A stretch of 64,000 bases of DNA from Aliarcobacter skirrowii CCUG 10374 (GCF_003544835.1 NZ_CP032099.1:1674001-1738000); one strand, 5' to 3'. Numbered from the stretch's first letter, positions 26,432 to 35,855 are shown. Notes: generated by a model from the letters alone, not told the origin. Made by a program: numbers and translations.

Positions 26432-27358
26432 CTGTTTTAAAAACTCTTCAATATTTAAAGCAACTTTCTCAACCAATCTTTTTCTAGCTTCAACACTAGC
26501 CCAAGCTATATGAGGAGTTAAAAGTAATCTTTGTTTATTTACTACTTTTAAAAGTGGATTATCTTTTGCTATTGGCTCCAAACTTAAAACATCTAAACCA
26601 CACAAAATATCTCTTTGGTCTAGTATTTTTGCTAAATCCTCTTCATTTATAATTCCACCACGACCTAGATTTAGTAAAATTGCTCCATCTTTTAGCATAT
26701 TTAGCTCTTTATATTTTAATAAATCTTTTGTTTTTTCATTTAAAGGTGCATGAATTGAGACAATATCGCTTGTTTTTAATAACTCTTCCAAACTTAAACT
26801 TTTATACTCGCTATTTTTATTTTCACCACTTGTAGAGTAGTAAACAACTTCACAGTTAAAAGCTTTTGCTTTTTTTGCAAAATCTCTACCAATCTCACCA
26901 AGACCAATAATTCCAACTCTTTTATTATCAAGTTCATAAAATGGCATATCAATATGTGTAAAAATATCACTATTTTGCCAATTACCATTATCTACATAAT
27001 TTTTGTAGTAGTTTAATTTTTGAACAAAATATAAAATCATAGAGAATCCAAGTTGAACAACACTGCTTGTTGAGTATCCAGCAACATTTTTAACCACAAT
27101 ATTTGAATCTTTTGCATAATTTAAATCAACATTATTTGTGCCTGTTGCAGTTATACAAATTAGTTTTACTTTAGAGTTCTCTAACTCATCTTTTCCTACA
27201 TAAACCTTATTTGTTAAGATAATATCAGCATCTTTTATTCTACTTTTTGTCTCATCTTTTTTTGTAACATCATACGATGTAACACTACCAAATTTGTTAA
27301 AAATTGAAACATCTATATCAAATCCTAATGTTTTTCTATCCAAAATTACTATTTTCAT
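26420..27358 (-). CDS. NAD-dependent D-2-hydroxyacid dehydrogenase
   Basis: Oxidoreductase of the D-isomer 2-hydroxyacid dehydrogenase family (about 312 aa). The Rossmann motif reads VGIIGLGEIGRDFAKKAKAF near residue 145; the catalytic residues appear as LLNLGRGGIINEEDL (Arg), a conserved Glu about 30 residues on, and LTPHIAWAS (His). ATG 27358 is chosen because AAAGGA lies 9 bases upstream; an ATG at 27373 overlapping the preceding stop is the alternative. The gene follows the HTH protein and is divergent from the prp operon, so a role linked to propionate or 2-hydroxyacid use is possible but not shown. Glycerate or hydroxypyruvate are equally likely substrates. Confidence 0.87.
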   Translation of the reverse strand: MKIVILDRKTLGFDIDVSIFNKFGSVTSYDVTKKDETKSRIKDADIILTNKVYVGKDELENSKVKLICITATGTNNVDLNYAKDSNIVVKNVAGYSTSSVVQLGFSMILYFVQKLNYYKNYVDNGNWQNSDIFTHIDMPFYELDNKRVGIIGLGEIGRDFAKKAKAFNCEVVYYSTSGENKNSEYKSLSLEELLKTSDIVSIHAPLNEKTKDLLKYKELNMLKDGAILLNLGRGGIINEEDLAKILDQRDILCGLDVLSLEPIAKDNPLLKVVNKQRLLLTPHIAWASVEARKRLVEKVALNIEEFLKQSGY

Positions 27359-27372
27359 ATTTAATCCTTTCA

Positions 27373-28347
27373 TTATCTTCTATGCGAAGTTTTTGGTAAA
27401 CTAACCTGCTTTTGTAAATCTATACTTAAATTATTGTAAAAAAGCTCTCCATAATTTGTCTCTCTATTGATTGTCTCATAAGCTTGAGTAATCGTGTTAT
27501 TGTATTTGAGTGCATCTTGAAGTATCTTTAAAATTTTCACAGAATCCAAAAAATTTACATGAGATGGAGCTTCTATTGGTGAGCTATAGTATTTATGCAT
27601 TCTTTCTACTAAATTTTTATTTCTTATTTCAATAAATACCGACTCAATTGGTGATTTAAAAAATAGAATCTTATTTTTTACATTTATAGATATATATGTT
27701 GTCTCCATCCCATATATTTTTCTAGAGAATGAGTCAAAAAGAAACAATTTTTTATTATAATTATTATTAAAAAGCTCATACATAAGCTCTAAAATCTTTA
27801 TTTTTTCATCTTTTGTAAAAAAATTTCCAATACTTGCAAAACAAAAACTTAAAACTGATTTTATAGAGTACCACTCTGTTGTATCATAGTCATATCTTAA
27901 CATTTGATCAATTCTCTCTTGCTTTAGCTCTTCAATATCAGGGCTTGTAGATGTTTTATAAACTCTTCTAACAGCACTATCTCTATACATAGGACCTGGA
28001 AACTGAGCTTGAATTACAAATCTTCTATTTTTTTCATGCTCTATTATATATTGCAATCTTCCTTTATAATCCTCATCAATAATTCTTACCTCTTTTTGAG
28101 GAATTAAAGTGATTGATTTTAAAAACTCTTCACCATAACAAGCATCTTCCCAAATATATTCAGGGTATCTAAACTCTTTACAAATTTTTGCTTTAATTTC
28201 ACTACTTATTTCAATACCACTAACTCTATCAATCCATGATGTTATAGTTCTTCTATCTTTATCAATTAAACTAGCAAATTTAGATATACTAAGATTTGAT
28301 CTATTGTAAATCTCTATAAATTTATCTATTGAATTTTTAAAATCCAT
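27373..28347 (-). CDS. HTH-containing protein divergent from prp, candidate methylcitrate-pathway regulator
   Basis: A 324-residue protein not recognised as a known family beyond its N terminus. Residues about 15-60 form a helix-turn-helix-like segment (LSISKFASLIDKDRRTITSWIDRVSG). The rest is a mixed alpha/beta region with conserved-looking patches VIQAQFPGPMYRDSAVRRVY and FFKSPIESVFIEIRNKNLVERM that could be an effector domain. It is not a PrpR of the sigma54 type: no AAA+ GAFTGA motif. Divergent placement from prpB, with repeated TGTACA-type sites between, suggests it controls the prp operon. It is followed at once by the dehydrogenase gene. Confidence 0.7.
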   Translation of the reverse strand: MDFKNSIDKFIEIYNRSNLSISKFASLIDKDRRTITSWIDRVSGIEISSEIKAKICKEFRYPEYIWEDACYGEEFLKSITLIPQKEVRIIDEDYKGRLQYIIEHEKNRRFVIQAQFPGPMYRDSAVRRVYKTSTSPDIEELKQERIDQMLRYDYDTTEWYSIKSVLSFCFASIGNFFTKDEKIKILELMYELFNNNYNKKLFLFDSFSRKIYGMETTYISINVKNKILFFKSPIESVFIEIRNKNLVERMHKYYSSPIEAPSHVNFLDSVKILKILQDALKYNNTITQAYETINRETNYGELFYNNLSIDLQKQVSLPKTSHRR

Positions 28348-28374
28348 AAGCTCCCTTTAATAATTTTTTTGCAT

Positions 28375-28470
28375 ATTGTACAAAAAAAACACATAAAAAC
28401 AACTTTTGTACATTTTAAAAATATTGTATAAAAATTGTAGTTTTGGATTATAAAATAGTACATACAAAAG
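28375..28470. promoter_or_regulatory. Repeated TGTACA-type sites in the prp divergent promoter region
   Basis: ATTGTACAAAA at 28375-28385 and TTTTGTACATT at 28404-28414 each contain the palindrome TGTACA, 30 bp apart; related sequences follow at 28423-28434 (ATTGTATAAAAA) and 28456-28470 (TAGTACATACAAAAG). They cover the space between the HTH gene and prpB and flank a minus-strand TATAAT at 28447-28452. They are candidate operators for the HTH protein. Confidence 0.55.
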
Positions 28471-28483
28471 AAATCAAAATCGA

Positions 28484-28489
28484 TATAAT
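28484..28489 (+). promoter_or_regulatory. Candidate -10 element of the prp operon
   Basis: TATAAT 30 bp before the prpB ATG at 28520; AAGGAT ribosome site follows at about 28508. The fourth TGTACA-like site lies at the -35 position, which would suit repression or activation. Confidence 0.55.
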
Positions 28490-28519
28490 TTTTGGACAAT
28501 ATTTTTAAAGGATATAGAA

Positions 28520-29407
28520 ATGACAAGTGCAGGAAAAAAATTCAGAGAAGCCCTAAAAGCTTCAAGTCCACTACAAATTGTTGGAACAATTAATGCGTAC
28601 CAAGCATTACAGGCAACAAAAGTAGGACACAAAGCAATCTACTTAAGTGGTGGAGGAATTGCAAATGCTTCTTATGGTTTACCAGACTTAGGTATGACAA
28701 TGATTGAAGATGTTTGTATTGATATTAGAAGAGTTACTTCTATTTGTGATACACCACTAATTGTTGATGCAGATACAGGTTGGGGACATGCATTTAATGT
28801 GGCTAGAACTGTTAAAGAGTTTATTAGAAGTGGTGCTGCTGGAATGCATATTGAAGATCAAGTTGCTGCTAAAAGATGTGGTCATAGACCAAATAAAGAG
28901 TTAGTATCTACTGAAGAGATGTGTGATAGAATCAGAGCTGCTGTTGATGCTAAAAAAGAGTTAGACCCAGATTTCTATATTATTGCAAGAACTGACGCAC
29001 ATGCTAGTGAAGGTCAAGCTGCTGCAATTGCTAGAGCTAAAGCTTATGTTGAAGCTGGTGCTGATGCTATTTTTGCTGAAGCTGTACATACTTTAAAAGA
29101 GTATAAAGAGTTTACAGATGCTATGACTGTACCAGTTTTAGCAAATATTACAGAGTTTGGAGCAACTCCTTTATTTACAACTGAAGAGTTGGCAAGTGTT
29201 GGAATTGCAATGGTTCTTTACCCACTTTCAGCATTTAGAGCAATGAATAAAGCTGCATTAAATGTTTACCAAGAGTTAAAAGATAAAGGAACTCAAGAGG
29301 GTGTTATTAATACAATGCAAACAAGAATGGAGTTATATGATATGTTAAACTACCACTCTTATGAGCAAAAAATGGATGAACTATTTTCAAAAGGAAAAGC
29401 TAAGTAA
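28520..29407 (+). CDS. prpB: 2-methylisocitrate lyase
   Basis: Cleaves 2-methylisocitrate to pyruvate and succinate, the last step of the methylcitrate cycle for propionate. The 295-residue protein has the isocitrate-lyase superfamily signature [11 protein letters not shown] with the catalytic Cys, a DADTGWG metal-site segment near residue 85, and [12 protein letters not shown] near 160. Length and order match PrpB. It is first in the order prpB-prpC-acnD-prpF. A small hairpin (AAAAGCTAA and TTAGCTTTT, 29395-29416) straddles its stop codon. Confidence 0.95.
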   Translation: MTSAGKKFREALKASSPLQIVGTINAYQALQATKVGHKAIYLSGGGIANASYGLPDLGMTMIEDVCIDIRRVTSICDTPLIVDADTGWGHAFNVARTVKEFIRSGAAGMHIEDQVAAKRCGHRPNKELVSTEEMCDRIRAAVDAKKELDPDFYIIARTDAHASEGQAAAIARAKAYVEAGADAIFAEAVHTLKEYKEFTDAMTVPVLANITEFGATPLFTTEELASVGIAMVLYPLSAFRAMNKAALNVYQELKDKGTQEGVINTMQTRMELYDMLNYHSYEQKMDELFSKGKAK

Positions 29408-29455
29408 TTAGCTTTTACAATAAAAATTTAATATAGATATTACTAAGGAGAATTT

Positions 29456-30565
29456 ATGAGCGGATTAGCAGGAGTTACAGCTGGACAATCAGCTATTTGT
29501 ACATGCGGTTTAGGAAATGGTTTAAACTATAGAGGTTATGATATTGCAGACCTTGCTTTAAACACAGATTTTGAAGAGGTAGCATATCTATTATTAGTTG
29601 GTGAATTACCAAATGCTGCACAATTAAAAGATTTTAGAAGAAAAATAATTGCAGGTAGAGAGTTACCAATTTCAGTTAAAAATGTTTTAAAATCAATCCC
29701 AGCATCATCACACCCAATGGATGTTATGAAAACTGCAACAGCAGCACTAGGATGTGTTGAACCAGAAGCTGAAGATTTTTCTGATCAAATGGCTAAAATT
29801 ATTAGACTTTTAGGAGCATTCCCATCATTTTTAGTTTACTGGCACCACTGGCACAAAAATGGTAAAGAGATTTGCCTAAAATCTGAAGAGACAACAATTG
29901 CTGGATTTATTTTAGAAAGACTTAAAGAGAAAAAGCCTCTAGCAGTTGAAGTAAAAGCTATGAATGCGATGCTTACACTTTATGCAGAGCATGAGTTCAA
30001 TGCATCAACTTTTGCAAATAGAATTACAGCATCAACTCTATCAGACATCTACTCTTGTATGACAACAGGAATTGGGACATTAAAAGGTCACTTACATGGT
30101 GGAGCAAATGAAGTTGCTATTAAATTTGTACTTCAATTTGACAATGTTGAGCATGCACTTAAATCTGTTGATGAACTATTTGCTAAAAAAGAGAAAATTA
30201 TGGGATTTGGACACAGAGTTTATAGAAATCTAGACCCAAGAAGCCCAGTTGGTTTTGAATTAGCAAAAGAGTTAAAAGAGTTAGAAACTTCAGATCCAAA
30301 ACTATTTGATATTGCAACAGCAATTAGAGACAAAGTAAAAGCTGAAAAAGGTTTACCAGATAATATTGACTTCTTTGGCGGATTAATTTACCACTATATG
30401 GAAATTGAAAGACTTTACTATACACCATTATTTATTATGTCAAGAGCTGCTGGATGGGCTGCACATGCATTTGAACAAAGAGCTAACAATAGAATAATCA
30501 GACCAAGTTCTGAATACACAGGACCAGAGCCTAGAGCTTTTGTTCCTCTAAAAGATAGAAAATAA
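29456..30565 (+). CDS. prpC: 2-methylcitrate synthase
   Basis: Condenses propionyl-CoA with oxaloacetate. The 369-residue protein belongs to the citrate synthase family: GHLHGGANEVA, GFGHRVYRNLDPRSP and a C-terminal FIMSRAAGWAAHAFEQR segment. It is shorter than GltA at 1789 and lacks its N-terminal extension, as is usual for PrpC. AAGGAG lies before the ATG. Position between prpB and acnD makes the assignment firm. The gene is followed by a strong intrinsic terminator. Confidence 0.95.
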   Translation: MSGLAGVTAGQSAICTCGLGNGLNYRGYDIADLALNTDFEEVAYLLLVGELPNAAQLKDFRRKIIAGRELPISVKNVLKSIPASSHPMDVMKTATAALGCVEPEAEDFSDQMAKIIRLLGAFPSFLVYWHHWHKNGKEICLKSEETTIAGFILERLKEKKPLAVEVKAMNAMLTLYAEHEFNASTFANRITASTLSDIYSCMTTGIGTLKGHLHGGANEVAIKFVLQFDNVEHALKSVDELFAKKEKIMGFGHRVYRNLDPRSPVGFELAKELKELETSDPKLFDIATAIRDKVKAEKGLPDNIDFFGGLIYHYMEIERLYYTPLFIMSRAAGWAAHAFEQRANNRIIRPSSEYTGPEPRAFVPLKDRK

Positions 30566-30570
30566 TCTTT

Positions 30571-30604
30571 AAATTTAGGCTAAATTTAGCCTAAATTTTT
30601 TTTT
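30571..30604 (+). terminator. Intrinsic terminator between prpC and acnD
   Basis: AAATTTAGGCTA (30571-30582) and TAGCCTAAATTT (30587-30598) form a 12-bp stem with a 4-base loop, followed by an unbroken T run to 30604. acnD starts only 19-31 bases later, so this hairpin would reduce transcription into acnD and prpF or act as an attenuator or mRNA-end stabiliser. Confidence 0.8.
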
Positions 30605-30634
30605 ATAATCAAATTTAAAAATATGGAAAATAAA

Positions 30635-33226
30635 ATGACAAACGAAAAATATCTTAAACAATTAGATGGTTTAGATGTTAAATACTATGATGTAAAAAGT
30701 GCAGTTGAAGATATCACACCTGGTTCTTTTGCAAAACTTAACTACACATCAAGAGTATTAGCAGAAAACTTACTTAGAAAATGTCCTAGTGTTGATTTAA
30801 AAGATTCACTTATTCAATTAATAGAAAAAAGAACAGACAAAGATTTCCCTTGGTATCCATCAAGAGTTATCTGTCACGATATCTTAGGGCTTACAGCTTT
30901 CGTTGATTTAGCAGGGTTAAGAGAAGCAGTTGCAAGCAAAGGTGTAGATCCACAAAAAATTAATCCAGTTGTTCCAACTCAATTAATCGTTGACCACTCA
31001 TTAGCAGTTGAGTGTGGTGGATTTGATCCAGATGCTTTCCAAAAAAATAGAGATATTGAAGATAGAAGAAATGCAGATAGATTTGATTTTATAAACTGGA
31101 CTAAAAAAGCATTTGATAATGTTGATGTTATTCCTCCAGGAAATGGTATTATGCACCAAATTAATCTTGAGAAAATGTCTCCAGTTATTCATAATATTGA
31201 TGGTATCGCATCTCCTGATACACTTGTTGGAACTGATTCACACACGCCTCATGTTGATGCTCTTGGAGTTATTGCTGTTGGAGTTGGTGGACTTGAAGCT
31301 GAAAATGTAATGCTTGGAAATCCATCTTATATGAGAGTTCCAGAAATCATTGGAGTTGAAATTACTGGTACTAGAGGAGCTGGAATTACGGCTACTGATA
31401 TAGCTTTATCTTTAACTTCATTTTTAAGAGATAACAATGTTATTTCTGCATATTTAGAGTTCTATGGAAGCGGAATTAAATATCTTGATTTAGGAGATCG
31501 TGCAACTATTTCTAATATGACTCCTGAGTATGGTGCAAGTGCTGCTATGTTTGCTATTGATGATAGAACTATTGACTATTTAAGAATCACTGGAAGATCT
31601 CCTGAGCAAGTAAAATTAGTTGAAACTTATGCAAAAGCAAATGGTCTATGGGCAGATACTTTATCAGAAGCAACATATGCAAGAACAATTAAATTTGATT
31701 TAACAACTGTTACAAGAACATTAGCAGGTCCATCTCAACCACATAAACTTCTTCCTGTATCAGCTCTTGATGATAGAGGAATTGCTAAAAAAATCGAAAT
31801 TTCAAATGATGTTATGCCAGATGGTGCGGTTTTAATTGCTGCTATTACATCATGTACAAACACATCAAATCCAAGAAACGTTGTTGCAGCTGGATTATTA
31901 GCTAAAAAAGCAAATGAGCTTGGATTAAGCAGAAAAAGATGGGTAAAATCTTCACTTGCTCCTGGTTCAAAAGTTTCTGAAATATATTTAAAAGATTCTG
32001 GTCTTTTAGGTGAATTAGAGAAATTAGGATTTGGAATTGTAGGTTTTGCTTGTACAACATGTAATGGTATGAGTGGTGCACTTGATCCAAAAATTGAAGC
32101 TGAAGCAACTGCAAGTGGTGTTTATACAACTGCTGTTTTATCAGGAAATAGAAACTTTGATGGAAGAATTCACCCATTTATTAAAGAGGCATTCCTAGCT
32201 TCACCTCCACTTGTAGTTGCATATGCACTTGCTGGAAGTATTAGAGTTAATATTGAAACAGGTGTTATTGGAATTGACAAAAATGGAAATGAAGTAAGAC
32301 TTAAAGATCTTTGGCCAAGTGATGAAGAGATTGATGCAATTGTTTACAAATCTGTAAAACCAGAGATGTTTGCAAAAATATATGACCCAATGTTTGCAAA
32401 ATCAGACAAAGGTGAAAAAGCTGAGCCATTTTATAAATGGGATGCAAAATCAACATATATTCAAAAACCACCATATTGGGAAGATGCATTTATGAGTATG
32501 CCAGCTCTTAAAAACTTAAGACCACTTGGAGTATTCCCAAATGATATTACAACAGACCACTTATCACCTTCAAATGCTATTCAAGCAAATAGTGCATCTG
32601 GTGAGTATTGTTTAAAAATGGGATTGCCACTTGAGGATTTAAACTCTTATGCAACACATAGAGGTGACCATAACACAGCTCTTAGAGCAACTTTAGCAAA
32701 TCCAAAACTATATAATGAGATGGTTAAAGATGAGAATGGTAAAGTTAAACAAGGAAGCCTAACAAAAATTATGCCAGAAGGCAAAGAGTCAAGAATGTGG
32801 GAAGCAATAGAGACTTATATGGAAAGAAAACAACCATTAATTATCGTTGCTGGAACAAACTATGGTCAAGGAAGTTCAAGAGATTGGGCAGCTAAAGGTG
32901 TAAGACTTGCAGGTGTTGAAGTTGTAATTGCTGAATCAATTGAAAGAATTCATAGAACTAACCTTGTTGGAATGGGTGTTTTACCACTACAATTTAAAAA
33001 AGGTGATACAAGACACACTTACAACATAGATGGAACAGAGACATTTGATATCTTAGGAAACATTGAACCAAGAGGTGATTTAACAGTTTCTATGACTAGA
33101 GCAAATGGTGAAAAAGTAGAGTTCAAAGTAACTTGTAGATTAGATACAACTGCAGAAGTTGAAGTTTACAAAGCTGGTGGAATTTTACAAAAATTCGCAA
33201 AAGATGTTATTGCTGAAAATAAATAA
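30635..33226 (+). CDS. acnD: Fe/S-dependent 2-methylisocitrate dehydratase
   Basis: Aconitase-family enzyme that dehydrates 2-methylcitrate, working with PrpF instead of PrpD. The protein (863 aa from ATG 30635, 867 from ATG 30623) has cluster ligands in ITSCTNTSNP and GFACTTCNGMSG, a DSHTPHVDALG segment, and the swivel-domain motif GTNYGQGSSRDWAAKG. Start 30635 has GGA eight bases upstream; 30623 has none. The prpB/prpC/prpF context favours AcnD over a housekeeping AcnA. It lies just after a terminator, so its expression may be uncoupled from prpBC. Confidence 0.93.
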   Translation: MTNEKYLKQLDGLDVKYYDVKSAVEDITPGSFAKLNYTSRVLAENLLRKCPSVDLKDSLIQLIEKRTDKDFPWYPSRVICHDILGLTAFVDLAGLREAVASKGVDPQKINPVVPTQLIVDHSLAVECGGFDPDAFQKNRDIEDRRNADRFDFINWTKKAFDNVDVIPPGNGIMHQINLEKMSPVIHNIDGIASPDTLVGTDSHTPHVDALGVIAVGVGGLEAENVMLGNPSYMRVPEIIGVEITGTRGAGITATDIALSLTSFLRDNNVISAYLEFYGSGIKYLDLGDRATISNMTPEYGASAAMFAIDDRTIDYLRITGRSPEQVKLVETYAKANGLWADTLSEATYARTIKFDLTTVTRTLAGPSQPHKLLPVSALDDRGIAKKIEISNDVMPDGAVLIAAITSCTNTSNPRNVVAAGLLAKKANELGLSRKRWVKSSLAPGSKVSEIYLKDSGLLGELEKLGFGIVGFACTTCNGMSGALDPKIEAEATASGVYTTAVLSGNRNFDGRIHPFIKEAFLASPPLVVAYALAGSIRVNIETGVIGIDKNGNEVRLKDLWPSDEEIDAIVYKSVKPEMFAKIYDPMFAKSDKGEKAEPFYKWDAKSTYIQKPPYWEDAFMSMPALKNLRPLGVFPNDITTDHLSPSNAIQANSASGEYCLKMGLPLEDLNSYATHRGDHNTALRATLANPKLYNEMVKDENGKVKQGSLTKIMPEGKESRMWEAIETYMERKQPLIIVAGTNYGQGSSRDWAAKGVRLAGVEVVIAESIERIHRTNLVGMGVLPLQFKKGDTRHTYNIDGTETFDILGNIEPRGDLTVSMTRANGEKVEFKVTCRLDTTAEVEVYKAGGILQKFAKDVIAENK

Positions 33227-33446
33227 TACTTAAGCTCTTACTTTTCTTTTTACAAAGAAAAGTAACAAAAGATGTAATCCTGCTTTATGCAGGTAAAATC
33301 GGGACACCCGTTATTTTTTTAACGAAATTTATTTACAGAAATCTCTTTCCTAAAAAAACAAAGTGTCCCCTTTTTTAATTAAACAAACTAGATTTAGTAA
33401 AAGAATTTATTGATTTTTTTACTAAGTTTAAATTTTAGGAGAAAAT
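33227..33446 (+). promoter_or_regulatory. Structured spacer between acnD and prpF with several hairpins
   Basis: In 220 bp there are: a 12-bp hairpin TTACTTTTCTTT/AAAGAAAAGTAA (33238-33249 and 33254-33265), CCTGC/GCAGG (33279-33283 and 33289-33293), CGGG/CCCG (33300-33303 and 33307-33310), CGTT/AACG (33309-33312 and 33321-33324), and GGGACAC (33301-33307) with its complement GTGTCCC (33363-33369) followed by C and six T. The third and last pairings exclude each other. This could be an RNA switch, a relic of a small inverted-repeat element, or a dispersed repeat. No coding frame is seen. Confidence 0.6.
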
Positions 33447-34625
33447 ATGAGTAGTTATAGACCACAAATAAGAGTAAAAGCAACATATATGAGAGGTGGA
33501 ACTTCAAAAGGTACATTTTTTAATATAGCAGACCTTCCAAAAGAAGCACAAGAGGACAGAGTAAAAAGAGATAAACTTCTTCAAAGAATAGTTGGAAGTC
33601 CTGATATTTATAAACAACAAATGGATGGTATGGGAGGAGCAACTTCTTCTACTTCTAAAGCAATTTTAGTTGGTAAATCAACTGTTCCAAATCATGATGT
33701 TGATTACTATTTTGGACAAGTTGCAATTGACAAAGATTTTATGGATTGGAGTGGAAATTGTGGAAACTTAAGTTCAGCAGTTGGACCTTTTGCTATTCAT
33801 GAAGGGCTTGTTGATAATGTTCCGCAAAATGGTGTTTGTTGTGTAAGAATTTGGCAAGCAAATATCAAAAAAACAATTCTTTGTTATGTAACAATGGTTG
33901 ATGGACAAGTAAAAGAGATGGGAGATTACTATATTGATGGTGTTGCTTTTCCAGCAGAAGAGATTTTACTAGAATTTGCAGAACCTGTTGATCCAAGTGA
34001 AGAGTTATTTCCAACTGGAAATTTAGTAGATGATTTAGAAGTTCCAGGTATTGGAACATTTAAAGCAACTATGATTACTGCTGGAATTCCAACAATATTT
34101 TTAAATGCTGCTGATATTGGATACAAAGGAACAGAACTTCAAGCTGATATAAATAGTGATGCCCAAGCCTTAGCTAGATTTGAAAAAATAAGATCTTATG
34201 GTGCTTTAAAAATGGGTCTTATAAGTGATTTAAAAGAAGCAGAGACAAGACAACACACTCCAAAAATTGCTTTTGTAGCTCCAAAATCTGATTTTACTAC
34301 TTCAAGTGGAAAAGAGGTAAAAGCTAGCGAAATTGACCTGCACGTACGTGCTTTATCTATGCAAAAACTTCACCATGCAATGATGGGAACAGCTTCAGTA
34401 GCTATTGGAGTTGCTGCTTGTATTGAAGGAACTTTAGTAAATATAGCTGCTGGTGGAGGTGAGAAAACTGCTGTTGAGTTTGGTCATCCATCTGGAACTT
34501 TAAAGGTTGGAGCAGTTATCAAAAAAGAGAACGGAAAATATATAGTTGATAAAGCTACAATGAGCCGAAGTGCAAGAATTATTATGAAGGGTGAAGTTTA
34601 CGCACCCGCAAATATAATGGAATAA
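33447..34625 (+). CDS. prpF: AcnD-accessory isomerase PrpF
   Basis: PrpF works with AcnD and isomerises the methylaconitate formed, allowing the route without PrpD. The 392-residue protein has the PrpF/DAP-epimerase-like fold with two related halves: ATYMRGGTSKGTFF near residue 12, DGMGGATSSTSKAI near 60, DWSGNCGNLSSAVGPFAI near 97 and FGHPSGTL near 350. Paired with acnD, the call is firm. AGGAG precedes the ATG. It ends 3 bp before the lytic transglycosylase gene, so that gene may be read through. Confidence 0.94.
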   Translation: MSSYRPQIRVKATYMRGGTSKGTFFNIADLPKEAQEDRVKRDKLLQRIVGSPDIYKQQMDGMGGATSSTSKAILVGKSTVPNHDVDYYFGQVAIDKDFMDWSGNCGNLSSAVGPFAIHEGLVDNVPQNGVCCVRIWQANIKKTILCYVTMVDGQVKEMGDYYIDGVAFPAEEILLEFAEPVDPSEELFPTGNLVDDLEVPGIGTFKATMITAGIPTIFLNAADIGYKGTELQADINSDAQALARFEKIRSYGALKMGLISDLKEAETRQHTPKIAFVAPKSDFTTSSGKEVKASEIDLHVRALSMQKLHHAMMGTASVAIGVAACIEGTLVNIAAGGGEKTAVEFGHPSGTLKVGAVIKKENGKYIVDKATMSRSARIIMKGEVYAPANIME

Positions 34626-34628
34626 AAA

Positions 34629-35849
34629 ATGAGAAAAATAACTCTTCTTGCCTTATTTATAGGTTTATTACAAGCAGAAAATTTTCAAGAGTATCAAAAA
34701 GAGCAAGAGAGTAATTTTCAAAAAAGAATAGACTCTTTTAATGCACAAAAAAATAGAGATTTAAACTCTTTTAATCTTTATAAAGAAAACTCTCTTAAAG
34801 AGTTTGAAGAGTATAAAAAGGCTCAACAAGAAGCTTTTGATGAGTTTAAAAACGAAGCATCAAAACTTTGGGAAGTTGCAAAAATGCCAACTGCAAAATC
34901 TTTAGTAAATTATACAGATGATAAAAAAACTAGAGGTGAAATAGATTTTGAAAATGAAAGAATTGTTGTTGAAACAATAGCAAGCTCTTATGAAGAGGCT
35001 AGTAAAAATTTAAAAAAAGAGTTAGCTCTTCTTGCAAGTATTGATACAGATGAGTTTAATCGTATAGATCCATTTGAAAAAAAACTATCAAATATAAAAC
35101 CAAAAAGTAGTATTGTAAGCTCATCTTTAAAAAATGAGTCTATTTTATCAAATGTTATATTTGGTAAAAAACCAACAAATAAAGAGTTAAATCTCTATAC
35201 AAATAAAAATATAAACAATCAAACAATAAAGGTACGAAATAATCCAAAAGTACCAAATCAAAAAGTTTATAGTGTAGTTGTAGCAATGCCAAGTGATGCC
35301 ATGGTTAAAAAATCAAAAGAGTATGAAAGTGAAGTTACAAAACAGGGAAAAATACGAGAGATTCCAAAAAGTTTAATATTTGCAATTATGCACTCTGAAA
35401 GTAGTTTTAATCCAAAAGCAAGATCACATATCCCAGCTTTTGGTCTTATGCAAATAGTTCCAAGCTCTGCTGGAAGAGATGTTTATAATTTCTTATATAA
35501 AGAGGAAAAACTTGTAAGCGATACATATCTTTATAACTCAACAAACAATATAACAATGGGAACAGCATATTTACATATGTTATATTATAAATATCTATCA
35601 AGAATAACAAATGATGAAAGTCGTTTATATTGTGCAATTGCAGCTTATAATACAGGAGCTGGAAATGTTGCTAGAACTTTTTCAAAAACAACAAATATGG
35701 CAAATGCAGCACCAATAATAAACTCAATGACTCCAAAACAGGTCTATAATAAACTCTTAAAAGATTTACCTTATGATGAGACTAAAAACTATCTACAAAA
35801 AGTAACTGCTAGAATGCACTCTTATTCAGAAATTTATGGTAAGAACTAG
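34629..35849 (+). CDS. Lytic transglycosylase, MltC-like
   Basis: Peptidoglycan lytic transglycosylase, 406 aa, secreted by an N-terminal signal peptide (ITLLALFIGLLQAENF). Residues 20-90 are highly charged and helical; the catalytic SLT domain from about 250 has MHSESSFNPKARSHIPAFGLMQIVPSSAGRD with the catalytic Glu, and later AIAAYNTGAGNVARTF. The layout resembles MltC, with a distinct N-terminal domain before SLT. No lipobox Cys is evident at the signal cleavage site, so it is probably periplasmic. It begins three bases after prpF without a promoter of its own that I can see. Confidence 0.88.
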   Translation: MRKITLLALFIGLLQAENFQEYQKEQESNFQKRIDSFNAQKNRDLNSFNLYKENSLKEFEEYKKAQQEAFDEFKNEASKLWEVAKMPTAKSLVNYTDDKKTRGEIDFENERIVVETIASSYEEASKNLKKELALLASIDTDEFNRIDPFEKKLSNIKPKSSIVSSSLKNESILSNVIFGKKPTNKELNLYTNKNINNQTIKVRNNPKVPNQKVYSVVVAMPSDAMVKKSKEYESEVTKQGKIREIPKSLIFAIMHSESSFNPKARSHIPAFGLMQIVPSSAGRDVYNFLYKEEKLVSDTYLYNSTNNITMGTAYLHMLYYKYLSRITNDESRLYCAIAAYNTGAGNVARTFSKTTNMANAAPIINSMTPKQVYNKLLKDLPYDETKNYLQKVTARMHSYSEIYGKN

Positions 35850-35855
35850 ATATCT

